In this document: one piece after another, positions 1 through 8,790 of the stretch | Numbering within the stretch: the stretch's first letter is position 1 | Layout: each line of letters begins with the position of its first letter | NCBI GenBank assembly: GCA_004563405.1 | Contig: SFTH01000015.1 | Coordinates: 1 to 64,000 of the forward strand | Direction: 5' to 3' | Source of the DNA: a bacterium | GTDB lineage: Bacteria; Bacillota; Clostridia; Christensenellales; Aristaeellaceae | Length of the DNA stretch: 64,000 nt | Position numbers and translations under genes: made by a program | Notes under the pieces: generated by a model | Databases searched by the model: none | What the model saw: the letters and a program-made list of their open reading frames with translations, nothing else | What the model was told of the DNA's origin: nothing

Positions 1-1
1 A

Positions 2-2545
2 AACGGCGTGGTCACCGCGAAGAAGGCGGGCTCCGCCACCATCACCGTCTCCACCTACAACGGCAGGAAGGCCTCCGTCAAGATCAGCGTCAAGAAGGCT
101 CCGACGAGCGTGAGCATCTACGGCGACCGGAAGGTGCTGGGCGTGGGCGAAACGATGCAGCTGGGCTATAAGCTCTCCAGCGGCAGCGCAGGCAAGGCCA
201 CCTTCACCTGCGCGGGCGAAGCGGCCACCGTGACCCCCGAGGGCCTGCTGACCGCCGTGCAGCCCGGAACCGCCACCGTCACCGTCACCACCTTCAACGG
301 CAAGAAGAAGAGTGCAAACATCGAAATCAAGCCTGCGCCCACTTCCATTTCCGTGGGGACCACGCAACTCGCCCTGGGTGAGGGCGATCGGTGGACGCTT
401 GTCGCCGCGCTCAACGAGGGCAGCGCGGGCCTGATCCGCTTCCGCAGCGAAAACCCCGAAGTCGCCACCGTCAACGAAAAGACCGGCGAGATCACCGCGC
501 TCCACTGCGGCGTGGCGCAGATCGTGGCCTATACATACGTTCCCGGCGTGGAGGCAAAGGCGACGCTGGAGGTCGTTCCCGCGCCCTCCTCCGTCACCCT
601 CCCCTACAAGACGCTGAATCTCGGCCTGGGCGATTCGCTGAAGCTCCAGCCGGAGATTGACCCGGGCAGCGCGACCACGTTCAGCTACTCCAGCAGCAGT
701 TCCAAGTACGTCAAAGTGAGCGCCGACGGCACGGTCCGGGGCGCGCGCACGGGCAAGGCGACCGTCACCATCAGGACCCACAACGGCCGGAGCTTCAAGC
801 TGAGCGTCTATGTAAAGAAGGCTCCCACTTCAGTCAAGGCCAACCCCGCCACCATGAAGCTGGGCGTGGGCGAAACCATGCTCCTGCGGGGCACCCTGTC
901 GTCCGGCAGCGCGACCACGCTGAGATACGAGAGCAAGAGCCCCGACGTGGCCGTCGTAGACGAGACCGGCCTGGTGCGCGCCGTCGCTCCGGGCGAGGCC
1001 GTCATCGAGCTGACCACCCACAACGGCAAGAAGGCCCAGTGCAAGGTGACTGTCTGTCCCGCGCCGGAATCCATCTCTCTCTCCCTGCCCGACGTGATGG
1101 GCGTGGGCCAGAAGGCCGCGTCCACGATCAGCCTCTCCCCGGCGGAGAGCTATTCCAACGTGAAGCTGAGCGTGATCTCCGGCGATGCGGTGGAAATTGA
1201 CAATTCGGGCAATGTGCGCGCCGTTCGCGCCGGCACGGCGGTGGTGCGCGCAGAGACCCACGTTCCGGGCGTGCACGCCGACCGGGAGATCCTGGTCAAG
1301 CCCGCGCCGAAGAGCGTCTCCTTCCCCCAGAACCGCTACACGGTCAACGTGGGCGAAACGCTTCAGCTCAACCCCACCGTGGATGCAGACGCCTACACGA
1401 CGCTGACCTACACACTTCAGAAGTCCGGCTTCTTCACGGTGGATGCAAACGGGCTGGTGACGCCCATACGCCGCGGCTCCGCAGCGGTGAAGGTCACGAC
1501 CCACAACGGCCTGTCCGCCACGGCGACCATCGTGGTGGTGGATCCCAACTATCCTGAGATGGTCGAGCTGGCGGAGACGCCGCCCCAGTATCTGGAGCCG
1601 GGCGAAACCTACACGCCCGTAGTCACCGTCTTCCCCGAGACGGCCATCTCCGGACTGGTGTGGAGCTCCTCCGACGCGGAAATCGCCAGCGTGAACGCGG
1701 AAACCGGCAAGGTGACCGCCCACTCCTTCGGCCGGGCAACCATCACCGGAAAGTCCAGCCGCAACCCGTCGCTTACGCTGAGCTACAAGCTGATCGTGCT
1801 GTCCAACGCGCGCTGCCTGCAGATGCCTGCGCGCCGCACGAGCATCAGTGAAATCAGCGCCACCCAGACCCAGATCAAGAACGTGCGCGCCTCCGCCTAT
1901 CGGGAGCTGGAATCCCTGTGCGCCAAGGGCGTGATCAGCCAGAGCGAAGCGAACACGCGCCGCGGCTACATTGAACGGGCCTTCGACATGTATCTGATGC
2001 CCTGGATGACGGAGACGAAGGAGCTGTACTGGAAGGCGGCCAACTCCGAAAACGGCGCGAAGGACTTCAAGCCGGGCATCGTGTACCACGGCATGCCCTA
2101 CACGCAGGCCAACCGCGTCAACAGCAAGACCTCCGCCGTCAGCAAGGGCTATTACAAAGACACCGGCAAGGGCTACTATCTGATGAACGGCGCCAAGTTC
2201 GCCAGCCGCAACTATCCCGGAAACGACTGCTCCTCCTTCGTGTCCATCGCAATCTGGGGCATCAATTCCAGCCGGGCGAGCAACAACACCAACTCCATTG
2301 GTTCGGCGAGCTACTACAAGACCAAGACCAACTGGAAGGATCTGCGCCCGGGCGACCTTCTGAACAAGCCTTCCAAGCATGTGGTCATGTTCCTCTACTA
2401 CGCCAATGAGGAAAAGACCCAGATCGTCATCATCGAACAGGGCGGCGGCGAAGCCGGCACGAACACCGTGTCCTGCTCCATCCGCGACGTATCCTACTAC
2501 ACCAGCAGGGGATACAGCATCCGCCGCGTGAGCACCCTGGCCTGA
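2..2545 (+). CDS. Ig-like (Big2) repeat protein with C-terminal NlpC/P60-type domain, 5' truncated
   Basis: The reading frame is open from the first bases of the window, so the start lies upstream. About 600 residues consist of Big2-type bacterial Ig-like modules of roughly 85 residues. Each starts near a P-[TSK]-S-[VI] strand, has a 'LGVGET'-like turn, and ends with A-x-V-x-V-x-T-[HF]-N-G. Seven complete copies and the end of an eighth are visible. After a linker comes an NlpC/P60-like hydrolase domain: catalytic Cys in 'NDCSSFVSIA', His in 'SKHVVMFL', and a polar third residue near 'IEQGGG'. The architecture fits a secreted or surface peptidoglycan hydrolase with a stalk. Signal peptide and anchor cannot be seen. 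The family assignment of the catalytic domain rests on motifs. Confidence 0.85.
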   Translation, partial: NGVVTAKKAGSATITVSTYNGRKASVKISVKKAPTSVSIYGDRKVLGVGETMQLGYKLSSGSAGKATFTCAGEAATVTPEGLLTAVQPGTATVTVTTFNGKKKSANIEIKPAPTSISVGTTQLALGEGDRWTLVAALNEGSAGLIRFRSENPEVATVNEKTGEITALHCGVAQIVAYTYVPGVEAKATLEVVPAPSSVTLPYKTLNLGLGDSLKLQPEIDPGSATTFSYSSSSSKYVKVSADGTVRGARTGKATVTIRTHNGRSFKLSVYVKKAPTSVKANPATMKLGVGETMLLRGTLSSGSATTLRYESKSPDVAVVDETGLVRAVAPGEAVIELTTHNGKKAQCKVTVCPAPESISLSLPDVMGVGQKAASTISLSPAESYSNVKLSVISGDAVEIDNSGNVRAVRAGTAVVRAETHVPGVHADREILVKPAPKSVSFPQNRYTVNVGETLQLNPTVDADAYTTLTYTLQKSGFFTVDANGLVTPIRRGSAAVKVTTHNGLSATATIVVVDPNYPEMVELAETPPQYLEPGETYTPVVTVFPETAISGLVWSSSDAEIASVNAETGKVTAHSFGRATITGKSSRNPSLTLSYKLIVLSNARCLQMPARRTSISEISATQTQIKNVRASAYRELESLCAKGVISQSEANTRRGYIERAFDMYLMPWMTETKELYWKAANSENGAKDFKPGIVYHGMPYTQANRVNSKTSAVSKGYYKDTGKGYYLMNGAKFASRNYPGNDCSSFVSIAIWGINSSRASNNTNSIGSASYYKTKTNWKDLRPGDLLNKPSKHVVMFLYYANEEKTQIVIIEQGGGEAGTNTVSCSIRDVSYYTSRGYSIRRVSTLA

Positions 2546-2562
2546 CCGGTGCGGGAGACGAA

Positions 2563-2600
2563 GGGCGACGGCCTGCATTTGCAGGCCGCCGCCCCATTTT
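2563..2600 (+). terminator. rho-independent terminator of the Ig-like/NlpC gene
   Basis: Arms 2563-2576 and 2581-2594 pair over 14 positions with one A-C mismatch around an ATTT loop, followed by C-ATTTT. It starts 17 bases after the stop codon. Confidence 0.75.
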
Positions 2601-2701
2601 GACCCATCGAAGGCAGGCGGGCTGCCGCCGGTCGAACCCACCCCCGGTTCCGCCTCACTCCGCCGCGTCCGGTTCATTCGAATATTTGTATACAGATAAG
2701 C

Positions 2702-2724
2702 GCCAGAGGCATTTCGCCTCCGGC
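2702..2724 (-). terminator. probable terminator of spoIVB
   Basis: Arms 2702-2710 and 2716-2724 form a 9-bp stem with one mismatch, just downstream of the spoIVB stop on the minus strand. The following T-run is weak, so this is tentative. Confidence 0.4.
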
Positions 2725-2731
2725 AGTACGA

Positions 2732-3979
2732 TTATTCCGCCGCATTCAGCATGTTCTCGATAAGAATCCCATACCCCCGCGTCGGATCATTCACCAGCAC
2801 ATGCGTCACTGCGCCGATGAGCCTGCCGCCCTGGACAATGGGGCTGCCGCTCATGCCCTGCACGATGCCGCCGGTGCGCGCGAGCAGTTCGGGATCCGTG
2901 ATGTGCAGCACGATGGAGCGCAGGTTTGCGCTCTCCCCGCTCTCCAGGCGCTCGATTTCGCAGTCGTAGGCCTTCACCGCATCGTCCACAGTGGTGAGAA
3001 TCTGCGCATCTCCGATGTGCAGCTGACTGCGGTCACCCACGATCAGGCCCTCGGGATAGAGGGCGCTCTGCGCATCGCCCGCATAGTTTTCGCCAAACAC
3101 GCCATAATCACAATTGCGCGTCACACAGCCGATCTTCCGCTCCTCCGTCAGAAAATCGCCCACGATCTCGCCGGGCGCGCCGCGCTCGCTCCTGCGCACC
3201 TCCACAACCTCGCTCTCATACAGGCCGCCCTCCGCCACGGGCAACAGCACTCCCGTGTCCACATCCGAAATGGCGTGTCCCAATGCGCCGAAGGCGCCGG
3301 TTTCAGGATCCACAAACGTGAGTGTGCCCACGCCCGCAGTGCTGGAGCGCACCCAGGCGCCGATGCGCGTCTTGCCATCCCGCGGATCTGTTGCGGGTGT
3401 GAGCGTGAGTGAGCGCTCCTCGCCATCCCGCATCACAGTGACCGCCGCTTCCTCGCCGTCCCGGAGCAGAGCCTCAAGCTCCCGGGCCGTGCGCACCTCG
3501 CTTCCGTCCACCTTCGTGATTACATCCCCCGACTCCAGTCCCGCCAGCCGCGCCGGACTCGCACTCTGCCCGAGATCGGAGGTGCCCACCACCAGCAGGC
3601 CCTGCGTCTCGATGGCGATGCCCACCGACTGCCCGCCGGGAATCAGCCGTCGCGCCTCGGCCACCTCAACCTCCACCGTCTTGACCGGCACCACGCCCAG
3701 GAGCCGGAAGATCAGATTGGCCGTACCGCTCTCCGTGCCCGCGCTGAGCGCATAGCCCGCGCCGCTCGCCGCCAGCGAAGCCGAGGTATCCCCCGAGTCC
3801 AGCCGCGCGCTGACGGGCAGCGCCACCTCCAGCAGCGCGTTTGAGCCCGGCGCGAGCGAAAGCCTGTCCGGCAGCGCGTTCAGGCTCTGCACTCCCGGCG
3901 CGGACAGCGCGAGCGCCAGCGCCAGCGCGGCGGCCAGACAGCGGAACCGCCCCGCCGCCTTCCATTTCAACGCCTTCAT
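2732..3979 (-). CDS. spoIVB: SpoIVB serine peptidase (family S55)
   Basis: This 415-residue protein has an N-terminal signal/anchor (about residues 12-28), a PDZ domain (about 115-200, with 'ARLAGLESGDVI'), and an S55 peptidase domain. The catalytic Ser sits in 'GMSGSPIVQGG' and the His in 'GALGHAISD'. The C-terminus 'TRGYGILIENML' is typical of the family. In known spore-formers SpoIVB is secreted from the forespore and cleaves SpoIVFA, releasing the SpoIVFB protease that activates sigma-K. Its presence is the best evidence in the window that the organism sporulates. A forespore sigma factor should control it, but I could not identify such a promoter. No recN or spo0A neighbour is present here. 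Confidence 0.93.
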   Translation of the reverse strand: MKALKWKAAGRFRCLAAALALALALSAPGVQSLNALPDRLSLAPGSNALLEVALPVSARLDSGDTSASLAASGAGYALSAGTESGTANLIFRLLGVVPVKTVEVEVAEARRLIPGGQSVGIAIETQGLLVVGTSDLGQSASPARLAGLESGDVITKVDGSEVRTARELEALLRDGEEAAVTVMRDGEERSLTLTPATDPRDGKTRIGAWVRSSTAGVGTLTFVDPETGAFGALGHAISDVDTGVLLPVAEGGLYESEVVEVRRSERGAPGEIVGDFLTEERKIGCVTRNCDYGVFGENYAGDAQSALYPEGLIVGDRSQLHIGDAQILTTVDDAVKAYDCEIERLESGESANLRSIVLHITDPELLARTGGIVQGMSGSPIVQGGRLIGAVTHVLVNDPTRGYGILIENMLNAAE

Positions 3980-4205
3980 TTGCTTCCATCATCCCCCATC
4001 CATTTTGCGATCCGTCCGGGACCGCATCGTCATTCTCCCCGGCGCGAAATGCGCCCATGCTGCCAAAACTCCGGTATGCTGGGAAAGCATGGCGCGGCGG
4101 GTGCAAAAGCTGCGTCCGCCCGGCGAAAAGCGCCAGATTTTTCCATCCGTCGCAGGATTTTAACCGCTTTCCCATCCCAATAAACCAATTTTCGCGGAAA
4201 AATGG

Positions 4206-4234
4206 TTGCGTTCCAACCGGGAAACGTCTATAAT
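4206..4234 (+). promoter_or_regulatory. sigma-A-type promoter of tilS-hpt
   Basis: TTGCGT (4206-4211), a 17-bp spacer and TATAAT (4229-4234) lie 26 bases upstream of the tilS start codon. The rest of 3980-4205 holds nothing I can identify. Confidence 0.7.
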
Positions 4235-4260
4235 TAGAAAATAGTGTGGAGGAGTGTGCC

Positions 4261-5613
4261 ATGGCTTCTGAGGGAATCGGGAACGTTCACTTTTCGGACG
4301 CGCGGGGGCGGTCTCTGCTGGTTGCGCTGTCCGGGGGCGCGGATTCCGTGGCCCTGCTTTGCCTGGCCCACCGGCGGCGCGCGCAGGACGGACTGCGCCT
4401 GGCCGCGGCCCACTTTCACCACGGCATCCGCGGCGCGGAGGCCGACAGCGACCTGGACTTCTGCAGATCGCTCTGCGCGCAGCTGGGCGTGGAGCTCATC
4501 GAGGGCCGCGCGGACGTGCCCGCCCTCGCCCGTGCGCGGGGAATTGGGCTGGAAACCGCCGCCCGCGAGGCGCGATACGCCTTTCTGGAGTCGGCGCGTG
4601 CGCGCTGTGGCGCGGACTGGATCGCCCTGGCCCACCACCGGGACGATCAGGCCGAGACGATTCTGATGCACCTGCTGCGCGGCGCCGGTCCCGAGGGCGC
4701 ATGCGGCATGGCGCGCCGCGCGGGCAGGCTCTACCGTCCCCTGCTGGATGTGCCCAAGGCCGCGCTGGTGCAATTTTTGGAAGAGGCGGGCATCGGCTGG
4801 CGCGAGGACGCGACGAACGGCGCTTCCGACACACCGCGCAACGTGCTGCGCCTGAATGTGTTGCCCGAAATCGAGAGAAGCTATCCATCGGCGGCGTCCG
4901 CTCTGGCGCGCTACGGAAGGCTCGCGCGCATCGAGAGCGATTTTGTCGCCCGACTGGCCGAACGCTTTCTGGCGGAGCGCCTGGAGCGCGGTCCCTACGG
5001 ACAGCGGCTTCGCATCGAGGGCGGCGAGGAGGAGGCACTCCTGCGCCGGGCGCTGCGGGCGCTCTGCGGGCGTTCCACAGGCGCGGAAAAGATGGACGCG
5101 CTGGTAGCGCTGGCGCGCAGGGAACGTGGGAAAATGGAAATCTGCGGCGGCCTGCGGGCGGAAAAGACGCCCGGCTGGCTGTATCTGCTCCGGGGAGAAC
5201 CCGGGGAAACGCCGGAAGTTCCGCTGGCCCTCCCCGGCGAGACCATTCTCCCGGAGCTGTGCCGGGTGCGCGCGGAGGAGGGCTGCTTCCCGCTCAACCG
5301 AAGCGACCCCCGCACGGAGCTTCTGGATCCGGCCAGCCTGCGCGGCGCGGTGCTGCGGACGCGGCGGCCGGGAGACCGCTTTCACCCCCTGGGCGCGCCG
5401 GGAGACCGGCTGCTCTCGGATTACTTCACCGACCGGAAGGTCGACCGGCCCCTGCGGGACTGTTGGCCGCTGGTGGCCGCGGGCAATCGCGTGCTCTGGG
5501 TCTGCGGCCTGGGGCTGAGCGAGACCGCCCGGCTGCAAAACGAACGCCTGCGCTGTGTGCGCTTGACGATATATTCCATTACCGATGAAAAAGCGGAGGT
5601 AGAGTATGAATAA
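4261..5613 (+). CDS. tilS: tRNA(Ile)-lysidine synthase TilS
   Basis: The PP-loop 'LSGGADS' near residues 23-29 defines the N-type ATP pyrophosphatase domain. A TilS middle domain and a C-terminal substrate-binding domain ('RRPGDRFHPLGAPG') follow. The enzyme converts C34 of the AUA-decoding tRNA-Ile to lysidine. The ATG at 4261 is preferred because GGAGG lies 8 bases upstream; an in-frame GTG at 4246 has no ribosome-binding site. The 450-residue length is normal. The 3' end overlaps hpt by 8 bp. The tilS-hpt-ftsH order is the classic Firmicutes arrangement. Confidence 0.95.
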   Translation: MASEGIGNVHFSDARGRSLLVALSGGADSVALLCLAHRRRAQDGLRLAAAHFHHGIRGAEADSDLDFCRSLCAQLGVELIEGRADVPALARARGIGLETAAREARYAFLESARARCGADWIALAHHRDDQAETILMHLLRGAGPEGACGMARRAGRLYRPLLDVPKAALVQFLEEAGIGWREDATNGASDTPRNVLRLNVLPEIERSYPSAASALARYGRLARIESDFVARLAERFLAERLERGPYGQRLRIEGGEEEALLRRALRALCGRSTGAEKMDALVALARRERGKMEICGGLRAEKTPGWLYLLRGEPGETPEVPLALPGETILPELCRVRAEEGCFPLNRSDPRTELLDPASLRGAVLRTRRPGDRFHPLGAPGDRLLSDYFTDRKVDRPLRDCWPLVAAGNRVLWVCGLGLSETARLQNERLRCVRLTIYSITDEKAEVEYE

Positions 5614-6154
5614 CGACATTGCAAGAGTTCTGGTTTCGGAGGAACAGCTCCAGAAGCGCATTCGTGAGATGGGCGCGGAAATCGCCCGCGACTACGCCGG
5701 AAAGAACCCCACCATGGTGTGTATTCTCAAGGGCGCGGTGATGTTTTACACGGATCTTCTGCGCAACATTCCCGTTCCGCTGACGATGGACTTCATGGCC
5801 GTTTCCAGCTATGGCAATCGCACCAAGTCCTCCGGCGAGGTGGAAATCCGCAAGGATCTGTCCACCTCCATTGAAAACAAGCATGTGATCATCGTGGAGG
5901 ACATCGTGGATTCGGGCTTCACCCTGAGCTACCTCACGCGCATGCTCGCCTCCCGCGGCGCCGCCAGCATCCGCCTGGCCACGCTGCTGGACAAGCCCTC
6001 CCGCCGCGCGCCGGGCATCACCCTGAAATCGGACTACTCCGGCTTTGTGGTGGGCGATGAATTCGTGGTGGGCTACGGTCTGGATTACGCGGAGCACTAC
6101 CGCAATCTCCCCTACATCGGCGTGCTCAAGCCCGAAGTGTACCAGGGCAAGTGA
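5606..6154 (+). CDS. hpt: hypoxanthine phosphoribosyltransferase
   Basis: The 182-residue protein carries the PRPP-binding loop 'IIVEDIVDSGFTL' and the N-terminal 'CILKGAVMFYTDLL' of hypoxanthine-guanine phosphoribosyltransferases. It salvages hypoxanthine and guanine to IMP and GMP using PRPP in the cytoplasm. A GGAGG motif precedes the ATG, and the start codon lies inside the last codons of tilS, so translation is probably coupled. Confidence 0.95.
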   Translation: MNNDIARVLVSEEQLQKRIREMGAEIARDYAGKNPTMVCILKGAVMFYTDLLRNIPVPLTMDFMAVSSYGNRTKSSGEVEIRKDLSTSIENKHVIIVEDIVDSGFTLSYLTRMLASRGAASIRLATLLDKPSRRAPGITLKSDYSGFVVGDEFVVGYGLDYAEHYRNLPYIGVLKPEVYQGK

Positions 6155-6238
6155 AGCTGACGCGTTTATACTGCGTTTATATTCTTTTCATACAATAACG
6201 ATCGAACCTTCGTCTATCGGAAAGAGAGGATTTCTGGT

Positions 6239-8284
6239 TTGAAGAAAAAGAGAAGCATGTTGCAGGGCCCGCTGATGTACCTGCTGCTGCTGGCAGTCAT
6301 CCTCGGCGTCGTGTGGATGCTGGGCTCCGACAGTCCCACGCCCTCGATTACGCTGAGCTATTCTGATTTTCTGGAATGGGTGGAAGCCGACCTGAAGGCG
6401 GAACAGGGCATTGCGCTGACGGACGGAGAGAAGGAAATGTCCATTTCCCGCATCGTGATTCAGCAGAGTACCCTCTACGGCCTGAAGGAGGACAGCCTGA
6501 TTCCCGAGTCGGGCTTCCCCTCCAGCTATGACTTCAAGGTCATCGTGCCCAGCGAGAAGCAGTTCTACGAGGATGTGAACCGCATCTACGAGAGTGTGCT
6601 GGGGCACAGCGTGAGCCCGACGGAATACGCCTTCCGCTTCGCCACGGAGCTGCCCGCGCAGACCTCCTGGCTGGCCGAATGGTTGCCGCTGATCGTCACG
6701 ATGGTGCTGTTCGCGCTGCTGTGGTATTTCCTGATGCGCCAGCAGACCGGCGGCGGCAAGGGCGGCATGATGGGCTTCGGCAAGTCCCGGGCGCGGCAGA
6801 TGGATCCCTCTGCCAACAAGGTCACCTTCCGGGACGTCGCCGGCGCGGACGAGGAGAAGGAGGAGCTGCAGGAGATCGTGCAGTTCCTGAAGAACCCCAA
6901 GAAGTTCACCCGCGTGGGCGCGAAGATCCCCACGGGCATCCTGCTCGTGGGCCCGCCCGGAACGGGCAAGACGCTGCTGGCCCGCGCTGTGGCCGGAGAG
7001 GCCGGCGTGCCCTTCTTCACCATCTCCGGTTCGGACTTTGTGGAGATGTTCGTCGGCGTGGGCGCGAGCCGTGTGCGCGACCTGTTTGCTGAGGCAAAGA
7101 AGAACGCGCCCGCCATCGTGTTCATCGACGAAATCGACGCCGTGGGCCGCCAGCGCGGCGCAGGACTGGGCGGCGGACACGACGAGCGCGAGCAGACGCT
7201 CAACCAGCTGCTGGTGGAAATGGACGGCTTCACCCACAACGAGGGCGTGATCATCATGGCCGCCACGAACCGCGCGGACGTGCTGGATCCCGCGCTGCTG
7301 CGCCCCGGCCGCTTCGACCGGCGCATCCTGGTCAACTACCCGGATGTGATCGGCCGCGAGGAGATTCTGAAGGTGCACGCGCGGAACAAGCCCCTGGCCA
7401 AGGACGTGGATCTGAAGGTGCTGGCGCGCCGCACGCCCTATTTCACCGGCGCGGATCTGATGAACGTGATGAACGAGGCGGCGCTGCTGACCGCGCGCAA
7501 GGACCTTCCGGAGATCACCATGGCCACCATCGAGGAGGCCATCACCCGCGTGATGGCAGGCCCGGAGAAGCGCTCCAAGCGCATCACGGACATGGACCGC
7601 AGGCTCGTGGCCTACCACGAGGGCGGCCACGCCATCGTGTCCTACTATATCCCCGAGTGCGACAAGGTGCATGAGATCACCACCATTCCCCGCGGACAGG
7701 CGGGCGGCTACACCATGTACCTTCCCCAGGAGGAGTTCAACTACATCACCACTGCGCGCCTGAAGGCGCAGATGGCGAGCCTGATGGGCGGCCGCGTGGC
7801 CGAGGCCATCGTGTTTGGCGACATCTCCACCGGCGCCTCCAGCGACATCAAGCGCGCCACGGAAATCGCGCGGGAGATGGTGACCGAATACGGCATGAGC
7901 GAAAAGCTCGGCCCCGTGTTCCTGGGCACCGAGCACGAGGTCTTCCTGGGCAAGAGCTTCTCCCAGCAGAATTCGGGCTTCTCTGAGCAGGTGAACGAGA
8001 CCATCGACGCGGAGGTGCACGCGCTGATCGACGGCGCGTACAGGCGCGCCGAGGGCATTCTCACCGAGCACCGCGACCAACTGGACGCGCTGGCGGCGCT
8101 GCTGATTGAGCGCGAGAAGCTGGACGATCAGGAGTTCGAATGCTTCATGACCGGCCGCGAGCTTCCCGAGGCGAAGCAACCGGCTGCCGGTACTCCGCAG
8201 CCGCAGGCGGACGAAGCCTGCGCGCCGGTTGAAGAACCGGCCGCGAGCGACGCGGAGGAACCGTCTGAGAACGATCAGGAGTAA
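6239..8284 (+). CDS. ftsH: ATP-dependent zinc metalloprotease FtsH
   Basis: Two membrane segments (about residues 10-27 and 138-160) flank an extracytoplasmic domain. An AAA+ module follows with Walker A 'GPPGTGKT' (about 238-245), Walker B 'FIDEIDAVG' and the 'RPGRFDR' second region of homology. The zinc protease site is 'HEGGH' near residue 459. FtsH degrades membrane and regulatory proteins as a membrane-bound hexamer. The start is a TTG at 6239 behind AGAGAGGA; an ATG six codons further in lacks a good site. The last 50 residues are acidic, Ala/Pro/Glu-rich and probably disordered. The 681-residue length is a little above average because of this tail. Confidence 0.96.
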   Translation: MKKKRSMLQGPLMYLLLLAVILGVVWMLGSDSPTPSITLSYSDFLEWVEADLKAEQGIALTDGEKEMSISRIVIQQSTLYGLKEDSLIPESGFPSSYDFKVIVPSEKQFYEDVNRIYESVLGHSVSPTEYAFRFATELPAQTSWLAEWLPLIVTMVLFALLWYFLMRQQTGGGKGGMMGFGKSRARQMDPSANKVTFRDVAGADEEKEELQEIVQFLKNPKKFTRVGAKIPTGILLVGPPGTGKTLLARAVAGEAGVPFFTISGSDFVEMFVGVGASRVRDLFAEAKKNAPAIVFIDEIDAVGRQRGAGLGGGHDEREQTLNQLLVEMDGFTHNEGVIIMAATNRADVLDPALLRPGRFDRRILVNYPDVIGREEILKVHARNKPLAKDVDLKVLARRTPYFTGADLMNVMNEAALLTARKDLPEITMATIEEAITRVMAGPEKRSKRITDMDRRLVAYHEGGHAIVSYYIPECDKVHEITTIPRGQAGGYTMYLPQEEFNYITTARLKAQMASLMGGRVAEAIVFGDISTGASSDIKRATEIAREMVTEYGMSEKLGPVFLGTEHEVFLGKSFSQQNSGFSEQVNETIDAEVHALIDGAYRRAEGILTEHRDQLDALAALLIEREKLDDQEFECFMTGRELPEAKQPAAGTPQPQADEACAPVEEPAASDAEEPSENDQE

Positions 8285-8291
8285 AGCGGCA

Positions 8292-8330
8292 AACTGTCGC
8301 CCCGGAGCAATCCGGCGGCGGCAGTTTTTT
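8292..8330 (+). terminator. terminator of ftsH
   Basis: Arms 8292-8301 and 8317-8326 pair over 10 positions with one G-U, followed by TTTTTT. The 3' half of this element recurs 154 bp downstream (see the repeat entries). Confidence 0.8.
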
Positions 8331-8490
8331 GCGCAGCCGCACTTTCAAATGGGCTGCAATTGGACCTCTGCTGTCGCCTGCGCTCCGGCGCAGCCAAACT
8401 CCCAAATGGGCTGCAATTGGGCCTCAGCCGTCGCCTGCGCTCCGGCGCAGTTCCTCCGGGACAATCCGGCGGCGGACGTTTTTTGCGCCC
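8306..8490. repeat. nested direct repeats in the ftsH-vanW intergenic region
   Basis: The 506-bp gap 8285-8790 has no gene. It contains a 48-bp unit at 8346-8393 repeated at 8403-8450 with few changes. Each copy ends in the hairpin CTGCGC-TCCG-GCGCAG. The 29-bp terminator 3' half at 8306-8334 (CAATCCGGCGGCGG...TTTTTTGCGC) reappears at 8460-8488 without its 5' arm. The pattern looks like a local duplication that copied the terminator region. From 8490 to 8740 I see nothing. Confidence 0.75.
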
Positions 8491-8750
8491 TTCCCTCCGC
8501 CCATCCGCGCGTGCGGTTCAGGCCCTGTGCACGCGCGTGAAGCAGACGCAGCGCAGGGAACTCCAACGGGCGGCACGCGGCCATTGCTCCGCGAAACGGC
8601 GCAATGGGACTTCCGGGGATGGACAAATGTCCGTCTCCATTCACTCCGTGCAAACAGGGATTTTACCCGAATGAACCTGAAACAACACGGGATTGCGCCT
8701 TTATTTTCAATCTTATAAAGTGAATTACCCTTTATCCTTCCCATACAATG

Positions 8751-8759
8751 TGGTATAAT
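8751..8759 (+). promoter_or_regulatory. extended -10 promoter of the VanW-family gene
   Basis: TGG-TATAAT spans 8751-8759, 32 bases upstream of the chosen start codon. No good -35 is visible (TTTATC at 8731-8736 with a 17-bp spacer), which fits an extended -10 promoter. Confidence 0.6.
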
Positions 8760-8790
8760 GGAATCAGCAAATGTGGAGAGGTATGTGAGA

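Noticed and set aside
830..2677. A 615-codon minus-strand open frame opposite the Ig-like/NlpC gene
   Set aside because: Same GC-bias artefact; its composition is low-complexity and the plus-strand gene has clear domains.
8229..8718. Short open frames across the ftsH-vanW gap
   Set aside because: They run through the direct repeats and terminator, lack ribosome-binding sites and have no protein-like composition.
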